Positions 13,853-22,985 of a stretch of DNA of 41,200 bases are shown here, in pieces. Source of the stretch: a virus; the IMG/VR virus record IMGVR_UViG_3300025110_000036, positions 1-41,200 of that record; one strand, written 5' to 3'. Position 1 is the first letter of the stretch, and each line of letters begins with the position of its first letter. Position numbers and translations under genes: made by a program. The notes beneath the pieces are model-generated. The model did not search any database. It saw only the letters and a program-made list of their open reading frames with translations, and was not told the DNA's origin.

Positions 13853-16800
13853 TAAGCCATCCCTTTGCTTCTTAATCTTATTGCTTGTTCCGCAGGAGAT
13901 AGTAAAGCAGTTTCAGTTCTTGTCAACCCAGTTTGTGAACTAATCTGCGGTGCACTTGCAACCACGTTTGGACTAGGCATTGAAGTTGGTGGCAATGGTG
14001 CTACACCCACAGGTGTAAACCCTTCTGGTAATTTCATGGGTTTATCACGTTTTAAAAAATCTTTTGGTTTTATTCTCCACGGTTGATTTAGAGGAAGATC
14101 ATCCATTATTTCTTGAAGATCTCGTATAGTATCTTTAGTATAGTCGTCATAGGTAGGAGGTATGCCATATTTTTCTTCTGTATATTCAAAACCTTTTTCT
14201 ATGCCTTTACTTATTCCCATTGAATACCATTCGTTATCCATAATTTTATCAAATAATTTTTTCTGTCCTCTTCGTTTAAATGTTTCTCTAATCGTGTCTT
14301 CAGGTATACCTAAAAATAAAGCAGCATCAATGTATCTTTTAACTTCGTTAAATTTTTCATATCTTTTTTCATTAGCTTCTATCATTTGTTGAATTAATTT
14401 ATTACCCTCAACAGGATCTCCTGTTCTTGTTTTATATAACATTATGTTTCTTTGATTACGTTCTGCTGTCATAAAATCATTTAGCTTAAAGTTTAAGGAT
14501 CGTTCAATGTCTAATGGTGCTACTCTAAAACCAAGTAGTCCAAGTAATTCATCAGGTAATTCATACTCAACACCATTAATTGTTTCTCCTGAAAGTGCTG
14601 CTATAACTCTTCTAACGGCTGGAGCTGATCCAACAGAAAAAGTTTCAGCTAAATGTTGCATGGTTTTAACAACCTTATCGCCTGGATCATCTTCTTCATT
14701 CCAAACTCTTGTTCCACGTCTATCTTCTCCACCTCTCATAAAAATATCTCCCCATGCTCCTACCCAAATAGCTTCTCCGACAAAAGGTGCCAAAATTTGA
14801 GCAGTCGCTTTACCCATACCTTCAGCGATTAAAGGCATTATAGCTCTGTCTGGATTCATTTCAATTGTTGTAAATATATTTTGTGCAGGACCTATAAGTG
14901 TTTCATAAAAGAAACCTCTACTAAAATCGATGTATTTATATTTTCCATTTTCATAGATAGGTAGAATAGTACTATTTCTAGAGAAATCAGGTAAGAATTC
15001 TTTTAATGCATCTAATTTTTTTTCTGTAAATCCATAAGCTTGCATCATACTCCACACTGCTAAAGGTGGTATCGTTGTTAAAGTTGTAGCCATACCCACT
15101 GCTCGTTGCCATCCTATTTTTGCAAAGATAGGATCATTAATTTCTTCGAGTGCTGTTCTTACTGCATTTGGAAACGTTCTAAGTTGTTCTGAAGTCCAAC
15201 CTACGAAATTACCTAATGGAGATTTTCTAACTTGTTTTATAGCAGGAGATACATAATTATAATTAGGTAACATATCTCTAACTTTTTTAGTTGCCATTCT
15301 TAATATTTCAATAGAGTCTAAACTTCCACCAGGTACATCTTTTAATTTTATAAGACCATTTTTAATAGCTGCTTCATAAGCTTTTCTAATTCGGTAAGAC
15401 TCGCCGAAGAAATTAAATATTTTCCAGGCATCGTCTTCAGCGATGTATAATTCTTGTGCACCTTTTAAAAATTTTTGTGTCTTGCTTCCTAATCGTCTCC
15501 AAACTTTGTCTAAGAAACCTGTCTTAGCTGTGTCTGCAATTAGTAATTGTACTTCTCTAGCTCTTGCACTTGAGTTAACCATACCTTCATCCAATAAAAA
15601 TCTATATAAACTTTGGCCACCTTCTTCTATAAATTCTTTTCCACCTACTACTAGATTGGGATCACGTACTAACTTAGTTGGATCAGAAGTGTTGGCTCCA
15701 TAAACTCTAGGTCTTATACCCACTCCTGCTTTAGAAGGTCTCATATTTAATCCTGGTCTGTTAGGTCCAAAGAATTGTGGCTGTACCGTTCTCCAAGCTG
15801 ACCTTACAGCTTTAGCTAATTCTTTAGGTGGTATAGCTATGTTGCCTAAGTATACTGTTGTAATAGCTCCTGATGAAAAGTTTCTAGCGTGAGTAAAGGG
15901 ACCTCCCACTGTTTTACCAGCTTGCACCAAACTTTTAGGTATAAGCACACCCCACTGATACAATGCAGATTTAGCAATAGGACCTAGTGCATCTCTCGAT
16001 CCATTAATTATTCCGTCTGCAATATTTTGTGTTGTAAACATTCCATTGATAGGAGGTGTGTAGGCTTCTTTACCCAATCCACTCGGTACATCTAATCCTG
16101 CTTCAATAACTTTATTGGGTTTACTAATATTACGAAAAGCATTGATAGCTTCATCATATGAATCATAAACAATTCCTCGTTTACCTCCCTTAACCATTTC
16201 TGCAGATTGTTTTTTAATAAAATTATAAAAAGCATCTCGGGCTGTTATTTCTGCCAAGTCATGAGTTACATTAGATATAATTTTTTCAGCGTTTTGATAT
16301 TCTCCAAATAGTTGTTTAAAAGCAGCAAGATCATTTTTAGTTTGTATTAAACCTCCTGCTTTGTCAGCTTTAAACTTGCCTCCACCTGTTATATTTTCAG
16401 CAATGTTTTTTGTGGCTACTGATTTTTCGTTAAGCGGGTCAATTTTTCTTGTTCCAAATTTAAAAGTAGGCATGCCTGTGGTTTTATCCAAACGTACATT
16501 TTTAATAATGTCATTTACCATTAAATTTGCGTCACCTTTAGATAACGTTTTTCCATTTTCTCTCGCAGATCTCATAAAGATTCTAGCCACTTGATCCTTG
16601 ATGCTTGCTGCCGGAGCAAATTCATCAATCGCTTTAACCGACCTATCGCCAAAGATTTTAAATTCTAAAGCTAAATTATTTCTTATACGATCATTAAACA
16701 AAGCTACAAATTCATTTTTAGCTACATTAACATTTCCACCTTTGTATAAAATATTTAAAAAATCAGCCCATGTTTTTTGAACATTGTAAAACTCATCAAT

Positions 16801-18351
16801 TAAGCCTACAGCGTCATCTGTAGCAATCTTTAAATCTTTTGTCATGGTCTTCATAAATTCATTAATTACTTTTGTGCTGTAACCTTGAGCAACTATTTTA
16901 CCTTTGCTGGTAGCAAATTTTCCTTGATTAATAAATTTAACAAATGCATTAGACAAAGATGTTGAAAGACCTGAAGCTCTTGCTGCGGGTGATGCTTTTT
17001 TTTCAATGGCTCCAACAATTCTATCAAATCGTTTAAGATAATCTCTTACTATGATTTGTCCTGATTCTTTAGCACCTTCCATTCTTTGAATGCCTTTAAA
17101 TTGCTCTGCTTCAAATTTTCCTCTGGCTCGCAAAGGTCTGCCGATAAATTTGTCAACAGCACGATCAAATTTTTTATTACTATACTCAAGTAATTTACTT
17201 TTTTTAAGAATTAGATTTCCAACTTTACCTCCAGCAACAATAGTTGGAATAATAGGAAAGGATAATTCAGCGCCTAGTTTTAATTTATTATAAAGTTGTC
17301 TTATGGCATCAGACTTGGCGTCTTTGCTTCTTTCTCTATTCATTGCTGTGTATTCACCTTCGTTAAAAAATAGTTCTCCGATCGTTCCTACGTCTTCAGC
17401 TTTATAAATAACAGCAGCCGTTCCAAGACCACCACCCACAGCCGTTCCTACAAATTTCTGTGTGCCTGATAACTCATTTAATTTTTTAATTTCTTTGGCA
17501 GATTTGTATAGATCCTTGTTGCCTGTTGCTTTAATATATCTACCTTTTTTGTAAGCTTGCACGGCTTTGTTAAAGACACCTGTCATTTTTTCAGCCATCT
17601 TTATTGCAAATTTACCACCTGTTTTATAAGATCCATACAATTGCACGCCTAACTCTGTTAGTCGTCCGATAGCACGTTCTTTAGCTATCTCTTCTGAAGC
17701 TTTTCCAAGCATACCAATATAACTTTCTTCAAATACTTTATTAAATTTTGCTAGGTTGCTTTCATCAATCGGTATACCTTCTTCTGCAAAAGCATCTTTG
17801 ACCATGGCGCCAAATTGAAAAAATCCGGCACCCACTTTAATACCCCCTGATAGAATTGAGGCCATGATTGCTTGACTTACACCTACATTATTGACATCAA
17901 CATCAAAAACACTAGGTTTCTTTTTTTCTGCTGATCGATCTGGATCTTCTGTTTCAGCTAACGTATAAGCTTTTGCTTCTCCTTTAAACTCACCTTTAAA
18001 AGCAGCGCCTAAATCACTGAACTGCTCTTTCATTTTTTTTATTTTTTGTGTTGGAGAATCAAAGATAGGGTCGTCGGGATCTTCTTTTCTTTTTTCTTCT
18101 AAGTATTTTTTACCACCATATTTTTTATAGTAGTTAACTTCTTTTAAAATATCTTTAACTTCGTCAAACGCTTCACCAAATCTAGTTTGCTTTTCTTCTT
18201 GGTTTTTTATTCTTTCGGCGTTGTCAGTTTCTCGTTCAAGGACTTTATCATATTCTTCTTGCTCGGTTAAAACTTCTGCGACTTTCTTTTTTTCGTTTTC
18301 TTTTTCTTCGTCTATGAGTGTACGAGGATCAAATATAAATTTCTGAACCAT
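13852..18351 (-). CDS. Very large internal virion / DNA-ejection-type protein, 1499 aa
   Basis: The N-terminal ~100 residues are highly charged and coiled-coil-like. Long helical stretches follow, with several Gly/Ala-rich hydrophobic patches (about residues 150-185, 305-325, 365-385 and about 1140) that could insert into host membranes. The C-terminal ~60 residues are Pro/Ser-rich. Size, helical character and position (after three Ala/Gly/Gln-rich proteins and before holin-like genes) match the large ejection proteins of T7-like (gp16) and related marine podoviruses. No transglycosylase motif was identified, so peptidoglycan cutting is not claimed. A strong AAGGAGG ribosome site precedes the ATG. 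Protein of this type is common in uncultured marine phages. Confidence 0.78.
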   Translation of the reverse strand: MVQKFIFDPRTLIDEEKENEKKKVAEVLTEQEEYDKVLERETDNAERIKNQEEKQTRFGEAFDEVKDILKEVNYYKKYGGKKYLEEKRKEDPDDPIFDSPTQKIKKMKEQFSDLGAAFKGEFKGEAKAYTLAETEDPDRSAEKKKPSVFDVDVNNVGVSQAIMASILSGGIKVGAGFFQFGAMVKDAFAEEGIPIDESNLAKFNKVFEESYIGMLGKASEEIAKERAIGRLTELGVQLYGSYKTGGKFAIKMAEKMTGVFNKAVQAYKKGRYIKATGNKDLYKSAKEIKKLNELSGTQKFVGTAVGGGLGTAAVIYKAEDVGTIGELFFNEGEYTAMNRERSKDAKSDAIRQLYNKLKLGAELSFPIIPTIVAGGKVGNLILKKSKLLEYSNKKFDRAVDKFIGRPLRARGKFEAEQFKGIQRMEGAKESGQIIVRDYLKRFDRIVGAIEKKASPAARASGLSTSLSNAFVKFINQGKFATSKGKIVAQGYSTKVINEFMKTMTKDLKIATDDAVGLIDEFYNVQKTWADFLNILYKGGNVNVAKNEFVALFNDRIRNNLALEFKIFGDRSVKAIDEFAPAASIKDQVARIFMRSARENGKTLSKGDANLMVNDIIKNVRLDKTTGMPTFKFGTRKIDPLNEKSVATKNIAENITGGGKFKADKAGGLIQTKNDLAAFKQLFGEYQNAEKIISNVTHDLAEITARDAFYNFIKKQSAEMVKGGKRGIVYDSYDEAINAFRNISKPNKVIEAGLDVPSGLGKEAYTPPINGMFTTQNIADGIINGSRDALGPIAKSALYQWGVLIPKSLVQAGKTVGGPFTHARNFSSGAITTVYLGNIAIPPKELAKAVRSAWRTVQPQFFGPNRPGLNMRPSKAGVGIRPRVYGANTSDPTKLVRDPNLVVGGKEFIEEGGQSLYRFLLDEGMVNSSARAREVQLLIADTAKTGFLDKVWRRLGSKTQKFLKGAQELYIAEDDAWKIFNFFGESYRIRKAYEAAIKNGLIKLKDVPGGSLDSIEILRMATKKVRDMLPNYNYVSPAIKQVRKSPLGNFVGWTSEQLRTFPNAVRTALEEINDPIFAKIGWQRAVGMATTLTTIPPLAVWSMMQAYGFTEKKLDALKEFLPDFSRNSTILPIYENGKYKYIDFSRGFFYETLIGPAQNIFTTIEMNPDRAIMPLIAEGMGKATAQILAPFVGEAIWVGAWGDIFMRGGEDRRGTRVWNEEDDPGDKVVKTMQHLAETFSVGSAPAVRRVIAALSGETINGVEYELPDELLGLLGFRVAPLDIERSLNFKLNDFMTAERNQRNIMLYKTRTGDPVEGNKLIQQMIEANEKRYEKFNEVKRYIDAALFLGIPEDTIRETFKRRGQKKLFDKIMDNEWYSMGISKGIEKGFEYTEEKYGIPPTYDDYTKDTIRDLQEIMDDLPLNQPWRIKPKDFLKRDKPMKLPEGFTPVGVAPLPPTSMPSPNVVASAPQISSQTGLTRTETALLSPAEQAIRLRSKGMA

Positions 18352-18360
18352 ATCTCCTCC

Positions 18361-19215
18361 TTAATAGACAACTTTTATAAATCTTGGTGCTTCACCTTCT
18401 TTACTTACTTTTTTAAAAAGACTTCCTGTTTGAGCATCAAAATAAATTTGCCCTGTAGTATACGTTTTGTCATATGCTGCCGCTAAAACAATTTCAGTAA
18501 CTTCGCCTTCGTCATCTGTTTTAACACCTTCTATGTGATTAGGTTTAATATAAGTTTTTGTTTTATTTAAGTCTTTTTGAATATCTTCAGGATAAACACC
18601 TGTTTCTATATTATAAATATGTTCAGCAACAGATTTAACCATGCCCGCAGGCACTTCTTGATCTCTTGAAATCATTAGTTCAAGTTCTCTAATTCTATCA
18701 GCTTGTACTTCACCTGGCATATCTTGTACGCCATATATTTTTTTCTTTAACAAAGCTCTAATAGCTGCATTTTCATCATTGTACAAACCAGATTGTACTG
18801 CTGCTTTTGCATCCTTCATTAAGGCACTTAGTTGATCATCGTTCATGCCTTTAATCATATCAGCAACTAAAGCTCGGTCTTCACTCGCTTCTTTTTGTTG
18901 GTAAGCAGCTTCTAGTTGTTTTGCTTGTTGGAATTTTGCAAAAGGTTCTTTTGCTTGTTCTGCTGCTGTTGCAAAAATATTAGATTTAGGTGTTCCGCTT
19001 ACTAAATTTAAACCAAAGTCAATTAAAAATTGATTCATACTGTTATCTCTTCGTGGAGTTCTAGGTGCAATCGCATCAATCATACTTTTCCGTGTTTGAA
19101 TTTGTTCAACAATGCCCGCAGGATCAGCATATCCTTGACGTGGTGCTAGACCAGAAGTTATTCCGGTGCCAGCTGATCCGCCTGTTCTAAACATAGGTCT
19201 ATTTAATGTTCTCAT
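18361..19215 (-). CDS. Probable internal virion protein, 284 aa
   Basis: The N-terminus contains MFRTGGSAG and a Gly/Arg/Pro-rich stretch. A long helical middle (about 75-160) is rich in Ala, Gln, Glu and Lys, and the C-terminus (about 205-284) is beta-rich and charged. No enzyme motif is seen. It lies between the 316-aa Gln/Ala/Gly-rich protein and the 1499-aa protein, in the same strand and order as ejection-protein clusters of podoviruses. Function is inferred from position and composition only. Gaps to neighbours are 1 and 9 bases. Confidence 0.68.
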   Translation of the reverse strand: MRTLNRPMFRTGGSAGTGITSGLAPRQGYADPAGIVEQIQTRKSMIDAIAPRTPRRDNSMNQFLIDFGLNLVSGTPKSNIFATAAEQAKEPFAKFQQAKQLEAAYQQKEASEDRALVADMIKGMNDDQLSALMKDAKAAVQSGLYNDENAAIRALLKKKIYGVQDMPGEVQADRIRELELMISRDQEVPAGMVKSVAEHIYNIETGVYPEDIQKDLNKTKTYIKPNHIEGVKTDDEGEVTEIVLAAAYDKTYTTGQIYFDAQTGSLFKKVSKEGEAPRFIKVVY

Positions 19216-19216
19216 A

Positions 19217-20167
19217 TTAACTCATCTGATATGGATTCGCTTGAGAACCCATTATTCCGCCAACAACAGAAGCTGTACCTAAAGCTGATTGTAAAGCTGT
19301 TGGATCTGGTGTTACTTGTGTTTGATAACTTCCAGGCATTTGAGCTAAAGCTCCGATACCCGCACCATAAGTTCCTAATCTTTGATATGGTTCCATGGCT
19401 TGCATTTGATTAGCTTGCGCTTGTGCATCTAATACAGCTTGTGCTTGTTGCTGTTGTATGCCACCTACTTGGCCTAACGTTGCAATATCTCCTCTTCCTA
19501 ATTGAGGCGCCAAGCCAGCAAGTCCTTGCTGGTATTGTCCTAAACCTAATTGTCCTTGAGCTAAGCCTGCTTGTGCTCCACCCAAAGTTAATTGATTCAT
19601 TAAATCTTGTTGTCTTGCTTGCTGCCCGATGCCGTATCCTTGTTGCAACATCTGTGCTTGAAGTAAAGCTCTATTTCTATCTGATTGTGTTTGGTATTCT
19701 GATTGCATAACACCTTCTCGGCCGCCACCATAACCACCTAGTGCTACAGCTTGATCTGATATACCTTGTTGTCTCATCGCTGCTTGTCTATCAAATTCTG
19801 CTAAAGAAGCATCAATCACTTGTGTTTGATAAGGTGACATGTAAGAAGCAATTGATCCTGCTCCCGTGCCTGCACCGGTACCTGTTAAACCTGCTGCTGC
19901 GCTAATGTAAGGAGAAACACCTGCCATTGTCGTACCTGCTTGTGTTCCATAAGTTCCAGCTTGTGTTAAATAAGGCTGGTAAGCACCCACACCTGAGCCA
20001 GCTAATGTTGCTGCTTGTGTTTGTAATGCATCTTGTGCTGCTACGGTTGGTGCAAATCTTGATGTATCTAAAGGAACGGATGTCAAGCCAGTTAGTTGTC
20101 TTGCATAGTCCTGTTGTAAATCTTGTTTATATTGTTGTGGTAAATTTGCTACTTGTGTTATTGCCAT
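19217..20167 (-). CDS. Gln/Ala/Gly-rich probable DNA-ejection protein, 316 aa
   Basis: Composition is dominated by Gln, Ala, Gly, Leu and Tyr, with repeated short motifs such as YQTQ, QQG, LGQ and GLAQGQ. A helical central part (about 120-260) is low in charge. Such composition is typical of podovirus ejection proteins that leave the capsid with the DNA and build a channel in the cell envelope. The start is fused to the stop of the 414-aa gene (TAATG). The repetitive codons also create long open frames on the other strand, which are not genes. Confidence 0.7.
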   Translation of the reverse strand: MAITQVANLPQQYKQDLQQDYARQLTGLTSVPLDTSRFAPTVAAQDALQTQAATLAGSGVGAYQPYLTQAGTYGTQAGTTMAGVSPYISAAAGLTGTGAGTGAGSIASYMSPYQTQVIDASLAEFDRQAAMRQQGISDQAVALGGYGGGREGVMQSEYQTQSDRNRALLQAQMLQQGYGIGQQARQQDLMNQLTLGGAQAGLAQGQLGLGQYQQGLAGLAPQLGRGDIATLGQVGGIQQQQAQAVLDAQAQANQMQAMEPYQRLGTYGAGIGALAQMPGSYQTQVTPDPTALQSALGTASVVGGIMGSQANPYQMS

Positions 20168-21411
20168 TATATAATCCTGTTCTGTAATTTCTGTGCGTTA
20201 GCGAACATGCCTCTTGCACCTTCTAAATTATTCATAAGGTCTTCCATTATTTCTGCGCCTTTGTCAATGTCTCCACCGCCTGCGCCTCTTACAGCATCAG
20301 CTGTAAATACAAATTCATTTTTACTTAATCTTGCGGGTACATCATCTGCTTTTTCTTCGCCGCCTAAAGCTACAAAGCCTCCTTCATTTCTATAATCTTT
20401 TTCCATGCCACCTAAATCCATAAGTCCGCCTTCTTGTGCTCCGATTCTTCCGCCTTGAGCTGCTCTTGTAACTTGTTCTGGTAAAAATCTTAATCCTGCT
20501 GCTGCACCTTCTGCATCAGTTCCTCTTGCCGCTGCTGCAATAGCTGCTGGATCAATGCTTGTTGTGTCCATAGGTAGTTCATCTTTAGGTAAACCTTCTA
20601 CATATTTACCAACTGCTGCACCTATGCCTAAAGGATAAAGAGGATTGACTCTTGCATCCTTACCTTCACCTAGGTAGGGACTTAAAGCACTAGAAAATAT
20701 TCCTGATCCGCTGCCTACGTTTTTATTAAGACCAGCAAGTTCTAAAACTTTAGTTAAAGTTGCAGAAGGAAGATCTCGTAATTCTTTTGGAAGTTCATAT
20801 CCTCCTGGCATTGTCGTTGGAAATGTCGGAGGTGTCATTGTTCCACCTGGTAAATTTACTCCCGGAATCATATTTACAAGATTTGTTATACCAGTGCCAG
20901 TAGTCTGCATTACGTCTGCTATAGATCCTAGTACAGGAACACCTTCTGCTTTACCTAATAAATCTCCTAGCCATCCTTGACCATATCCCTCTGGTAAAAA
21001 TTTTGTAGAACCACCCACAAGGGCAGCAGTTAATAGTGGATTTTCTTTAATTTCATTTGGAATAATATCGTCTTTAATTTTTCTAACTAGATCGCCAAGA
21101 AAATATCCTTGACGTTTTTCTAAACCAGCAATACCTCCGCCAGCCATCATTTGTTTTCTTTGTTGTGTGTAAGTACCTGGTCCTGATGCCATAATTCCTG
21201 AATCTTGTTGTGGTGCTTTGCTCATTTCGTCATAAAATTCTCTTGCTCTTTTAGCTGCTTCTTCAGGAGAAAAACCCATTCCTATTAGTTCATAATAGAT
21301 GTCTTCTAAAGTACTCTCCTGGCTAGGTTCCATTGAAGCCATCTGTTGATTTCCAGATAGTCTTATGTCTGGAGCGCCTGCGTTTAATGAATCTGAATCT
21401 TTATTATACAT
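20167..21411 (-). CDS. Virion-associated protein with DDVPARLSKNEFVFTADAV-type motif, 414 aa
   Basis: The C-terminal region (about residues 355-395) carries a motif reading DDVPARLS-x3-FVFTADAVRGAG, followed by a GD and a short helix. This motif recurs in phage proteins near tail and ejection genes. The N-terminal part holds a helical hairpin-like segment (about 30-65) and a KRQGYFLGDLV stretch. The middle is Gly/Pro/Ala-rich with hydrophobic patches. It probably belongs to the inner virion or tail interior. No ribosome site is clear. A possible weak promoter or leader precedes it (21412-21493). Function is not established. Confidence 0.68.
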   Translation of the reverse strand: MYNKDSDSLNAGAPDIRLSGNQQMASMEPSQESTLEDIYYELIGMGFSPEEAAKRAREFYDEMSKAPQQDSGIMASGPGTYTQQRKQMMAGGGIAGLEKRQGYFLGDLVRKIKDDIIPNEIKENPLLTAALVGGSTKFLPEGYGQGWLGDLLGKAEGVPVLGSIADVMQTTGTGITNLVNMIPGVNLPGGTMTPPTFPTTMPGGYELPKELRDLPSATLTKVLELAGLNKNVGSGSGIFSSALSPYLGEGKDARVNPLYPLGIGAAVGKYVEGLPKDELPMDTTSIDPAAIAAAARGTDAEGAAAGLRFLPEQVTRAAQGGRIGAQEGGLMDLGGMEKDYRNEGGFVALGGEEKADDVPARLSKNEFVFTADAVRGAGGGDIDKGAEIMEDLMNNLEGARGMFANAQKLQNRII

Positions 21412-21493
21412 AGTTATATTGTTGGTTATTTTATTAAGGCAGGGATTTAACCTGAGTTTATATTATTACTTAATTTATATTAATAAATCAAGC
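21412..21493 (-). promoter_or_regulatory. Intergenic AT-rich gap with weak promoter-like signals
   Basis: The 82-base gap contains, on the minus strand, a TTGATT hexamer and TATAAA-like hexamers, but the spacings (17 or 23) are not ideal. It also has a small CAGG/CCTG stem. I see nothing decisive. It may be an internal promoter for the ejection-protein genes. Confidence 0.25.
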
Positions 21494-21835
21494 TTATGTT
21501 GTTACTTCTCTAGGCTTTATTTCAAGGGCTGATAGCACCACATGAAGCCTATTGGCAGTCGCTGCTGTAACCTTTATAATTTCGCTCTCCTCAGCGACTA
21601 AAGGGCCTGTTAACAGCTCTGATGTTGCGTTTGCTGATATCGCCTTAGTCTTAAATAGACTAAAAACAGCTGAATCAGTGTCGGTTATTGTTACAGTAAT
21701 GGTATCAGCATTACCTGAATCTTCGGATACGAGTATAGATTTAATGACAGCGGTTGTAGCTGTCGGCACAGTATAAATTGTTGTAGCACTGGTGCTGGTT
21801 AAATCGACTTTTTTATTTACAAATGCGTTTGACAT
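21494..21835 (-). CDS. Small beta-rich probable structural protein, 113 aa
   Basis: The sequence alternates Thr/Ser/Val/Ile, with a TIYTVPTATTAVIKSILVSE start typical of small phage beta-sandwich structural proteins. There is no signal peptide or cysteine. Similar small Thr-rich proteins are found among tail or decoration proteins of marine phages. The start is fused to the stop of the 54-aa gene. Position between the 328-aa and 414-aa proteins suggests it is in the tail or capsid surface. Exact role unknown. Confidence 0.68.
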   Translation of the reverse strand: MSNAFVNKKVDLTSTSATTIYTVPTATTAVIKSILVSEDSGNADTITVTITDTDSAVFSLFKTKAISANATSELLTGPLVAEESEIIKVTAATANRLHVVLSALEIKPREVTT

Positions 21836-21999
21836 TAAGCTAAAAATAAAGCAATGGCTTCTGCTTCCTCTTTTATTTCTTGTTGAAAAGATGTGTTAAG
21901 TTTTTGTATTACAGAATCTACATCTCTTACAAAAGATTGTTGAACCTGTTGATCATATTGTAGTAACGGTTGTGTTAACGATTGTACGATTCTAGCCAT
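21835..21999 (-). CDS. Small helical protein, 54 aa, between fused start/stop junctions
   Basis: The gene is bounded by TAATG overlaps at both ends (stop of the 328-aa gene at 21999, start of the 113-aa gene at 21835), strong evidence for a real coupled frame. The product is Gln-rich in its first half, then acidic (a KEEAEA segment) with a short hydrophobic C-terminus. It looks like a single amphipathic helix. No family is recognised. Being among virion genes, it may be a small structural or chaperone-like partner. Confidence 0.65.
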   Translation of the reverse strand: MARIVQSLTQPLLQYDQQVQQSFVRDVDSVIQKLNTSFQQEIKEEAEAIALFLA

Positions 22000-22985
22000 T
22001 ATATTCCTTGTTGTACTGGTACTAAAAATTTATTAATTTGTTCAATATAATTCATCAAATTATCTCTTTGTCCAGATGTTAAATTTCTACCTTGATAGGA
22101 TCCTTTTCTTAATATATCTTCTACTATACTTCTTCGTTTAAATAACTCTGCTTTTTGTGTATTCTGAACACCTAATAATTTTGCTCCTGATTCAAGTCCT
22201 TCACCAGTAGCTACTTTTTCTGCTACCGTTTTAACTCTTTGTCCATCTCCACCACTAGCAACAAGTGGTGTTGTTTTTTTAGTCTCTGTTGTTGGTGTTC
22301 TTGTTAATGCTGTTCGTATCGTTTCTTGAACTCCTTTTGGTATAAATCTTTTTGCTGTTTGGTATTGTCTATAAAGATTATAAGGTTTAGCTAATGCAGT
22401 TCCTGCTAATAATTGTGGAGCTAACACTCCTAATGCTACATTTTTTAATGTTGTACCAATACCTGATTTAGGTGTTGGCGCAATGGGTTGTTGAACTTGT
22501 CTAACGTATCTTTTAAATCCTTCATCAACCTTAGGCTCATCTAAAACTTTTAATAATGGATTATAAGACACAGATCCAGGATCCGTAACTTCACCTTGAA
22601 TATCTCTTATATCTACTATGGGTGCAGTATCAAACCCTGTTAAATCTGTAAGAGCATCTATGTCTCCCGTGTCTAAAAATTCTTCTTGTCTTTGTCTAGC
22701 GTCTGCTGTTTTTTTTAATGCTTCTTGAAAGCCTACATCAACTCTACCTTCTGCAGCTTGTTGTGCTGCTCTTTGAGCATTTAATGCATCTGTTCTAGCT
22801 TGCTCTGCTGCTGCCGCTGCCGCTGCTGCTCTTGCTATTTCTTCTCTTTGAGCTGCTGCTCGCATTGCAGCTCCACCTTCGCCGCCACCGCCGCCACCGC
22901 CGGTTCTACCTCCACCGCCACTGGAGCTTCCTCCAAAGCCAGCTCCTCCGCCATATCCTCCTGGTGTTCCTGCTCCTCCTGGCAT
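21999..22985 (-). CDS. Gly-rich N-terminus plus Ala coiled-coil protein, 328 aa
   Basis: The first ~40 residues are almost only Gly with Ser, Thr, Ala and Pro. A charged helix with an uninterrupted run of eight alanines follows (about 53-60) and continues as coiled coil to about residue 105. The rest is mixed, with a basic central part (about 170-230) and a polar C-terminus. The DNA is locally very GC-rich for this genome because of the GGN and GCN codons. It lies directly after the gp10-like tail gene (TAATG fusion), so it is probably a tail or internal virion protein. No family is recognised. Confidence 0.65.
   Translation of the reverse strand: MPGGAGTPGGYGGGAGFGGSSSGGGGRTGGGGGGGEGGAAMRAAAQREEIARAAAAAAAAEQARTDALNAQRAAQQAAEGRVDVGFQEALKKTADARQRQEEFLDTGDIDALTDLTGFDTAPIVDIRDIQGEVTDPGSVSYNPLLKVLDEPKVDEGFKRYVRQVQQPIAPTPKSGIGTTLKNVALGVLAPQLLAGTALAKPYNLYRQYQTAKRFIPKGVQETIRTALTRTPTTETKKTTPLVASGGDGQRVKTVAEKVATGEGLESGAKLLGVQNTQKAELFKRRSIVEDILRKGSYQGRNLTSGQRDNLMNYIEQINKFLVPVQQGI

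Noticed and set aside
13852-18351. Lytic transglycosylase domain in the 1499-aa protein
   Set aside because: I looked for the usual catalytic Glu-Ser and Gly-Leu-Met/Gln motifs and did not find a convincing set.
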